A stretch of 64,000 nt of DNA from Allium sativum (lineage: Eukaryota; Streptophyta; Magnoliopsida; Asparagales; Amaryllidaceae), in the NCBI GenBank assembly GCA_030737875.1, contig CM060918.1, forward strand, positions 773,630,552-773,694,551. The letters are read 5' to 3'. The notes under the pieces were generated by a model that did not search any database, was not told the origin of the DNA, and saw nothing but the letters and a program-made list of their open reading frames with translations. This document shows, piece after piece, positions 56,496 through 64,000 of the stretch (its first letter is position 1; each line of letters opens with the position of its first letter). A program made the translations under genes and the position numbers.

Positions 56496-59437
56496 TGTGA
56501 CACCCCACGACCGTTAACGTCACTCACAAAGAGAATGCATTAGGTTTCATGAAGCATTATAGGTAAACAGACATAGAATATTACAAGATAGATATAATTA
56601 AGATAGCAGCGGAAATTCAAATTTTTATTTCAAATACAAATCATACAACGTGGTCCAAAATAACATAAGTCAGAAAAACCATTACAATAACATAATTCCT
56701 AAATAAAAGAGATTTAAGCCATAGTAGAGATAAGAACTTGAGTCATACTTCGAAAGCAACTCTAGCAAGAAGATATTTGAGTCTCGACTAAGCATGAGTG
56801 TTTCCTCCTCGAGAACGTGAGGGAGGGGGGAAACAGAAGAAAAAAGAGGAAGCAAAAGGGTCGGACATGAAGTCTGGCGAGTCTAGTTACTTATAGCAAG
56901 TAAATAAATAAAAGTAGCATGATAGGCATATAAAGTGGATAAGAGAGATCACTACATAAATGGCAGGTGTGTCAAGGTAGACAGGATAAAGTGTATACGC
57001 TTCACTAATGATGACTCTGCAATATTACTAGTATAACTAGAATGAGGTTGTCCCTTATACTTCAAGGTGGTAGACTTGGGCATACGTCCAAATACACCCT
57101 AACTATTACCCTAATCGATCGGCTTCTTACATCGTAGATACTTTGTGCCGGATCCACGGTAGGATGTATCACGTCCTAAAGTGGCAACCTCTTATTGATG
57201 TGCACAGCCACATATCTATAGGTTTCACAGTCGTCTTATCCCCTCTGCCCGGCTCATGCACGCACATGGCCTGGTCGGTTTGCGCCGCCCACACCGTACT
57301 CCACGTTTGGATCTCTTACAATCAGTCAGTAAGCGTGCCCCCTATCCGCCTAGTACAGAGTACTTTGTTTGATACCTACTCCGGGTTTCTGACTTAAATG
57401 GGTCCCACACAATATGATACAAGGTCTCATCTTTGTCTTGTATCCCCCACTAGGTTTTCACTGACTTTGTATACCACTAGGTATCTTTAATTACATGGCC
57501 CTATTCATTTCTGCTATTTATGCTTACCCTAAAAGGTGTCTATAATTACATAACTTTTATATTTTCCAACAGTTATGTATAGCACTAGGTGTCTTTAATT
57601 ACATTACCTTATTGGGTTAAGTTCATGGGCCTATATTTAAATATTACCCACCCCCTCAGATTTACATACCCCACCCACTGTCCAACCAATTTTACTTAAC
57701 CTTAAATTACGTTCATAATCATACAATCCCTACGGATTAATTAGGTTAACTAGTCCAATTCATTACCATGTCCATATATGGTTCATAATGGGCTAGACCT
57801 CCCACATTAGGCCTACAACTTGTGGATGCTGGATATGCCAGTCGGATCCGGGCAGACTTCTTCCACAAGTTGGGTCTAACCTCGTGCCATACCCCAAATC
57901 GTATTTGCGCACTTAGACCTCCCACATTAGGTTCAACATTTGTCGCTGCTGGATATGTCGGTCAGGTCCGAGCAGACTTCCACCACTAATGCAACCTAAC
58001 CTTGTGTCATAAGTGCAATTACAATTTCTAATTGTAATTACTAGACATTTCATTCTTATCCAATTCTTACCTATGTCTTTATAGTGATTATGTCCCTTTT
58101 TCCCAATAATTTGATATATATGCCCAACGATGTTATATTCAAATTATGTCCATATTAACCCCCTTTTCCCCATTCCATAACTAGCACACTCATAAAATCT
58201 GCAACATGCCTAGGCTAGATAATAGCCCAGTCATAAACGATAAAAGGTAAAAATAATAAGAATATGAAAAAAGTGAATGTTTTAACAAAACTTGGCATAA
58301 ACATAAACTAACATGGTGATAAGATGGAAATATAGACATAAAAATGATGAACTTGTGGCAGTCAATTGATTCTTAACATAACTATGATGTCACAATAAGC
58401 ATAATTAGATCTAAATTAACAAATTAGATGTCCAACTGGTTTAGATCTAATATGATATGCACAAGGTGATAAACTAGATCTGATTAACAATTCAAATGTC
58501 CACATAATTTAGATCCAACGGTTTAAAAGTGGATCTACACAAATAAGGTTTAAGGTTCACATCATGGAATTTCATAGAAGTTAACATAGATCTAAAAAGA
58601 TAGAGATTTAGATCAATAGTTAAAATAGATCTAGCACAAATCATAAAATGCCACAAAGGTTACAATAGATCTAATAAGATAGAGATTTTGACCCAAATCC
58701 TAAACAATTTAAATGTCATATGTTCATGATTTACAATGGATCTGATATAATTTAGGCATATGAACAAATCCAAGTCATAGTCGTGTCATATTTACTTTTA
58801 AATATTCAAATCTAAAAGCAACTAGAAACTTACAGTGTTAGGATAAGAAAACAGAGAAAGAATGGATCTTGAATCTCTAGATTTGATTTGCAAAACTAAT
58901 AGTTGTAGAAGATAACAGATTCAGTTTAGACACCAATAGAGTTTGGCCACCATGAATTCTTAATGAAGAAAACAATAGAAATGACCATGTATATATAGCT
59001 ACCAAACCCTCTGAAACCGACTGCCACCTCAGCACTAGGGGTGTCGACACCCCTATGGGTTGGTCGACCGTGGTGTCGACACCCCTATTGGTTGGTCGAC
59101 CCCGGTGTCGACACCCCTCTAGGGGAGTCGGCCCCCTAGAGCAGGAAATCTACCGCCTCCTTTTCTTTTTCAAATTCAAACTGTTCTGAATAAGGTGTTG
59201 ACTCATATTTGAATCCTATTTGACTCATATGTATATATATTCTTTCTACACGTATACAAACTTAAAACCCTCATAACTTCTCCATACGGTGTCCGTGTTA
59301 CGCAAACCAAATGTCTATCTTGACTAGAATTTCGAGATGGACGAAATGGCGCAGTCCATTTTCCTTAATTCTGAATATTAAGTTAATCATTATTTAATTT
59401 ATCCTCTTTAATGTTAACAAAATTACGAGGTGTTACA
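56496..59437 (-). repeat. LTR3 of the Tekay-like array
   Basis: TGTGACACCCCACG to CGAGGTGTTACA. It retains both 120-bp inverted-repeat units (57791-58010) and six GTCGAC palindromes. Beyond 59437 the gag of element F resumes. Confidence 0.9.
58990..59148 (-). promoter_or_regulatory. LTR3 promoter with GTCGAC palindrome array
   Basis: TATATATA at 58990-58997. GTCGAC-centred palindromes run 59038-59135, and the E2F-like site is mutated here (GCAGGAAA, 59141-59148). This LTR would drive the second Tekay copy. Confidence 0.5.
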
Positions 59438-59817
59438 ACGAACATCGACATTATTGTTGAAGCTGAACCTCCTTCTTTGTTGTGGACCCCGAGATTCAAA
59501 CTAAGAGGTTTCCAAGACATTACGCAGCCATCAGGCATTATTTTGGGTGAGCTAAAGTTGAGCGACGATGCATTGGTTGTCTTGAAGTTGACGCATAAGG
59601 TCAATTTTGTTCTTCAATACTTGGTTGAGTTCAAGAGTCGTATTTTCATACTTCATGTTAAGAACGTAAATCTGCGCTTGAGTTGTAGGGGCTTCGGGGT
59701 CCACAGTAAGAAGGTTTCCATTTCAGTCGGGTCTTCTACCGATAGAGGTTATTGAGAAGTACCGGCGTTAGTTGCAGCAGAGGATCCGAACATCTGATTC
59801 TTTGTTCGCTTAACCAT
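59438..59817 (-). pseudogene. Gag N-terminus of Tat-like element F
   Basis: ATG at 59817 starts MVKRTKNQMFGSSAATNAGT. A stop and frame changes follow, with readable pieces TTQAQIYVLNMKYENTTLEL and KIDLMRQLQDNQCIVAQL at about 59670-59570, a coiled-coil-like N-terminal gag region seen in Tat/Athila elements. The last segment reads FESRGPQQRRRFSFNNN, then meets the Tekay array at 59437. It continues at 23610 as SNANTNGHDSRNGNGD-type low-complexity sequence. It belongs to the outermost element of the nest. Confidence 0.65.
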
Positions 59818-59923
59818 CGTAAGCAAACTTGGCGGCAGGCTATAGAAGAAACCTAAAGCATGTCGAAGTAGAGATGCAAATGTGCGACAAAGAGGCGAGT
59901 CTAAGTTAGTGAAAGCATTAGAA

Positions 59924-61013
59924 TGTTGACAGTAAAAAATTTCATAACACCCAAAGATTCTCCGTTACTTTGAAAATTACGTTTCGCATGGAAAATTAAG
60001 TGTAGAATGCAGTAAATAACACAATAGATTTATAGTGGTTCGGTCTAATGAGGGGTCTACATCCACTTTGGAAGATTCATTGATATTTTATGGACAATAA
60101 TAAGTTACAAACTTAGATTTATATCATGACATCCATTTACCAACATTTTCAAGTATTTTGGAGTCATCATTGTCATATATGAATATTGGAAAAAAGCAAA
60201 TTTTATTCCTCTTCTTCCCCAGAGCAAGGATGCATTAAAGAGGTCACTTGGAGCTCTCATAAGGTGTCAAATAAGCTGATTTCCATCACCTTTGAAGTGT
60301 GAGCTTGGAGGTATTTATAGTGACGTGGTTAGGTGGGAGTAGGAAGGATTTGGAGACCACAACAGCACAATTTCATGTCCCTGAAGACTTGCACTTGCAG
60401 TTCAACCCCCTCTCCCTGAAATAAGTGAAAATTCATACCCCTTGTGGGGGATACAAATTTTGTATCCCAAGATATACGAAATTCATATCCCATGGGATAC
60501 AGATTAACGTATCTCTAAGGTGATACGGTAAATTCGTATCCTCAGGGATACGATCATATGTATGAGTTCGTACCCCTTCGGGATACGATAGTGGGAGCCA
60601 AAACTTTTAGTAGTGTAGGATCTAAGATGCAAGGTGTTAGAGGGACCCAAAGACTAGTGAAGGCCAAGGGAGTCAGAATTTTTGGTGAAAGGAGGGATTT
60701 AAACTGAATGGGTTCGATGGTGTCAGAGGAGAGGGATACGAACCGAAGGGGTTCGAAATGTTGCATGGCGAGGGACACTAAGTTCCAGGTGCTGAGGGGT
60801 TCAAAAAAATAGGGATTTGAGTCCCTTACCTATAGGTATGAAAATGTGGATAAAGCATAGTTTTTAGGAGTTGTGAGGCTCCTGCTCGCATGATCTTTTC
60901 AAAGCTTGTTTTCTTAGCTTCTTGGCGACACTTCGGGATGTAACGTCACGCGATGTGTTTAGTCGAGCGTGTCTGGTGTACTTTTGGGAACCGGATGAAA
61001 AATCCTATTAACA
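59924..61013 (-). repeat. Probable 5' LTR of element F
   Basis: A TGTTGAC...ATTAACA unit of 1090 bp just upstream of the F gag. It contains TAGTGGTTCGGTCTAATG near 60028, comparable to TAGTGGTTCGATTCAATG in the D LTR at the same relative place, and a TATAAATA box at 60319-60312. No second copy lies in the window, so the ends are inferred from the TG/CA rule and the D analogy. The 106 bp between it and gag (59818-59923) shows no clear primer-binding site. Confidence 0.55.
60312..60587 (-). promoter_or_regulatory. F LTR promoter with five CGTATCCC/GGGATACG inverted repeats
   Basis: TATAAATA at 60319-60312. Upstream lie five inverted repeats: 60436-60454 (ATACCCC/GGGGGATAC), 60486-60499 (TATCCCATGGGATA, perfect), 60508-60527 (CGTATC/GATACG), 60535-60552 (CGTATCC/GGGATACG) and 60569-60587 (CGTACCCC/GGGATACG). 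Confidence 0.6.
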
Positions 61014-64000
61014 CTATTGAAATTATAAAATGAGTTATAATTGTTAACCAAGATATAAATGCCAATAAAAGAGGCCATTGGACTTTGTCAATTGAGTTGG
61101 GGTTTAAAAATGGAATGTTGGAATTCTATTATGGGAAACTTAGAGAAAGAGGTTATTTAATCATTTTAAAAGATTAAATAAGGTATTTTATGGGAATAAA
61201 CTCTAATTGTGGTAAAATTGAAAGAAAATAAATTTAAATGACGATCTTGTGTAAAATTGTGCAAATTGAGTGAAAAATATATTGTGATTGGTTTTAGGAA
61301 TAAACATGGGATTGAAGGTTGAATTTGTCCCGAATAATAATATTTGGGATGAATTAGGACTTCATAATTAAATGCTTGAAAATAATAATGAAATTTTAAA
61401 ATGAAAAATAAAATTTGAAAACATTAAAATAAGTGGATTTGGATAAAAAGAAAGTGTTTCAAGGTTTTTGTTTAACTTGTTGTAATAAGTTTCAAAATAT
61501 ATGAAAACATTGGATTTTTGGAACATATGACATTTTCAGAAATTATTAAGCTAAGATAAAAAGTAAAATGTTGGATTTTTTTTACAAAGTATAAATATAT
61601 GTGTTAGAAACAATTGTAAGGTTTACACAAATAAAGTTTAAATTGTAAGTTTTGTGAAAAAATGTAATTTTTTTTATTCTTAAAATAAAATTTAAAAGGG
61701 TTTAAAAAGTTATATATATGTTGTTTATGCTTAAAAAAGTGAGCTTTATTTTTGGAATTACAAAGTGAATGAGAGAAATTATATAAGTTGGCGTAAATAA
61801 GGTGTTAAAACTATAGTAATAGGCCATTTACAATCACTGAAAGCCTAATTATCCATAATTATCTTAATAAGATTAATAGGGCTTCCTAATTGTTGGGTTA
61901 GGAGGAAAAATATCTAGAATGAAAAATCCAGCTCCCTAAACCTTCTTCTTCCTCTTTCAACCTATAGACAAGAAAAAAAGTGGAAAATTCCTTTAACAAA
62001 CATAATTCCTAACTTCAGAAACATAATAAAAAAAAAAATGATTGAAACCAAGATAACACAGGTAGTAATTGTAAAACCAAGGATATGTCTCTGTTTACTC
62101 TCAGTCTGGTGAAATCAAATTATTGTAAGTTAAGATTCTCCTTTGCATGTTACTTAATCAATTTTCAGGTGTTCTGAGCTCCTTCTCAAGTCCAAAAAGC
62201 TCGTAATTTGCTTCAATTTCGCTGCAAAATCGTTAAAATTCACAAATAAGGTGAGTGATCCTCTCACTTTCTAATTTTTCAGTGATTTTATTGTAATTTA
62301 GTACATTGAAATTGCTGAGTACTATGAAAAAGTTTTCATTTAGTTTACAGTAAGAAAAATAGCCATCTGTCTGAGTTTGACATGTTGTAACTGATTTGTT
62401 TCTTGACGGAATCGTGTCATTATTTTCTGAATGTTAGTAGAATTTCTGTTTTTGGGGAACGTCTGTTTTCATGCAATTCCAATCATGTTTGATGCCAGAA
62501 ATCACTCGTTGAATTCAGGTTCGTCAAAGACGAATGCTCTAGGTGAGTTGCGTGACCTGTGTCGACATAGGCTGCTGCCATGCCGACATAGGTAGGGGAC
62601 TGTGTCAATACAGTCTTTGTAAATAGCATGAAGAGTTTTTCTCCTTATTATTGGCTTGGTCTGAGGAATTTTTGCCAAGTGCTAGTGCATTGTTTTGCCT
62701 ATTTCCCCCTGGTTTTCATGTGCTTGATGATTGTGGGTATTGGCACCATTCAAAGCTTATTTGGAAGCCAAAATCGTGTTGCATTCGTAATATATTCTAG
62801 ATGCATTTACATGCATATTTTATGCGTATTGTGGCTTTTTTAGGGTGGATTTTCACACATGGTGCACGTTTTTAGAAAGCTAATTTTTAATTGAATTTTC
62901 TATATGTGTGTGTGTATACATATATATATATAGAGCTTTGAGATAAGTATAATTTTCCATGATTTAGTTTTAAATTATAAAATCATCTCAAGGCAATTGT
63001 ACAACCAATATTTTGGAAATATAAAGATTTTCAAAGAAATAATCCAAATGTTTTCCTAACCATTTTATAATTTCATTTTCTCAAAATAAATATTTTTCAT
63101 ATACCATACTACACATTTTTGCACACTTCGAGAAGGCGAGGACGTGATTTAGATGATGTAATTGATCGTGTGATATGGGACTCGTAAACTAATTATAGCT
63201 GTTAATTCCAAACTCGTCCATTGAAGCAATTATTGTTGCTTTCCAGTGCAAAGTAGACTGACTTATGGTGAATTAGTTAGTGAAATGTGCGGTACGAGAT
63301 GTATTTTTTCACTTTTCAAATTACTGTTTGGAAGCCTATGACATATTCTTTATTGTTCCATTACTTTGGGTTGTTGGTCCGATATGTACTTAAATATACA
63401 TATAACATTGTTTAGTGCTTGGTGAAGATTGTTGGGTTAGGATAAGGACTGTCGGGTCTCTTATTCATATATCAAGCTGTTTGGTTTCGATATAGAGAGC
63501 TATGATCCTCTCAATTCATGTCATTATTGGGCTGATGGGTCTCTCAATATCAAAGTACTTGGTAGGCTTCCGCCATCAATTTGATGATCTTTTGTTGATG
63601 CACGTGCAGATTTTTGTTTTAGATCCATTTGATGTATTAATTGACTTTGTTGTTGTTCAAAGTTTTGGACCCAGATTATGGTGATTTGGTGATGTTGAAT
63701 CTTTTCTCATAATTTGAGAGCATTCTCGATGTTTATTTTATGTAGTGAGCATTAATAAATTTATCAAACTCTTACGTGAGATTATTGTATTATGAGATTT
63801 GGTGGAATTCTTTTGTTGTTCTTTGGTGTTTCAAGATTGAGTTTGGGTGCTTAGCATCGATGCCAAGCATTTTGAGGGAAACTCAAACATAACCCTATCG
63901 GATTTCCCGTGAGACCCTTTCTTTTAATAGCAATAACATGTCTCGTGGACCTTATGTTGACCCTGTGTCTAAACTTATCTACTAGCCAACTGTTGTCCTT
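61014..64000. other. Unassigned AT-rich flank, possibly another LTR-type repeat
   Basis: No gene is recognisable. The stretch 61840-62260 has a CT-rich leader-like segment ending in AAGGTGAGTGATC, the same donor-like sequence seen in the E LTR leader, and an open, hydrophobic 71-codon frame (62628-62843) without a known domain. A GTGTGTGTGTATACATATAT microsatellite lies at about 62907-62933. Without a second copy or TSD I cannot define an element. Confidence 0.35.

Larger units (their letters stand above)
23611..59437 (-). mobile_element. Tekay/Del-like chromovirus tandem array: LTR1-internal-LTR2-internal-LTR3
   Basis: Three copies of one LTR (minus-strand start TGTAACACCCCGTAATTTTG, end GTGGGGTGTCACA) lie at 23611-27526, 48794-51751 and 56496-59437. 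Two pol-bearing interiors lie between them, the first split by element D. Both interiors run on the minus strand in order gag, protease, reverse transcriptase, RNase H, integrase, chromodomain. Each has a Met-type primer-binding site at its gag end and a polypurine tract at the other end. A C-terminal chromodomain and LTRs near 3 kb fit the Tekay/Del clade. The outer flanks (GCAAA left, ACGAA right) are not a clean target duplication. The arrangement is best explained by unequal recombination between copies sharing the middle LTR. Confidence 0.8.

Noticed and set aside
23606..59442. Target-site duplication around the whole Tekay array
   Set aside because: Flanks GCAAA and ACGAA match at only three of five positions, so I make no TSD claim; unequal recombination would remove it anyway.
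62628..62843. 71-codon hydrophobic frame as a small membrane protein gene
   Set aside because: No homology recognised, AT-rich LTR-like surroundings, no promoter or conserved context.
1..64000. tRNA or rRNA genes and intact host genes
   Set aside because: None seen; the tRNA-like words found are primer-binding sites (TATCAGAGC) next to LTRs.

Overview
This window is repeat-dense nuclear DNA of a flowering plant. Nearly everything recognisable in it is a transposable element, and I see no intact host gene, tRNA or rRNA. The evidence is the element set: chromodomain-bearing Ty3/Gypsy (Tekay/Del-like), Tat-like Gypsy, Sirevirus-like Ty1/Copia, a LARD family with giant LTRs, and a CACTA DNA transposon. 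I cannot name the species from sequence alone.

Layout. The oldest recognisable layer is a Tat-like Gypsy element (F, minus strand). Its 5' LTR lies at about 59924-61013 and its gag starts at 59817. That gag is interrupted by a Tekay-like array at 23611-59437, resumes at 23610-22362, and is interrupted again by a Sirevirus-like element (S) that runs from 22361 leftwards out of the window. S is itself hit three times: by a CACTA element (18330-22007, TSD AAA), by a 4.7 kb solo LTR of family A (12706-17430, TSD AGATA), and by a near-complete LARD of family A (1-7786, left end outside) that sits in its 3' LTR.

The Tekay block has the order LTR-internal-LTR-internal-LTR, all minus strand, and both internal regions carry the same gag deletion. 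The first internal region is split by a 16.6 kb Tat-like element D (31760-48353, TSD TCCTC). D has gag but no pol, plus a 110-bp tandem array. D's gag is split by the 8.5 kb Gypsy element E (36460-44952, plus strand, TSD GTTGA), whose LTRs hold 29-bp and 23-bp minisatellites. The deepest nest is therefore four levels: F, Tekay array, D, E.

Coding capacity. The Tekay copies keep recognisable zinc knuckles, protease, reverse transcriptase, RNase H, integrase and a C-terminal chromodomain, with stops and frameshifts. E keeps gag, protease and scraps of RNase H and integrase. S keeps a Copia gag and accessory ORFs but no pol. The CACTA element carries an antisense, broken piece of a WDR5-like WD40 gene, which is the only host-derived coding sequence I recognise.

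Most unusual observations: (1) in S, the LTR promoter module (a TGTCGACATG-type repeat about 75-80 bp upstream of TATAAATA) recurs inside the element ahead of an accessory ORF, with a weaker third copy ahead of another; (2) four unrelated LTR families here place short palindrome or tandem-repeat arrays just upstream of their TATA box; (3) E's minisatellites lie between a consensus splice donor and acceptor in its LTR; (4) the family-A LARD looks very recent, with one mismatch in 151 aligned LTR bases, whereas D, E and the Tekay LTRs differ at roughly one base in ten where I compared them by eye.
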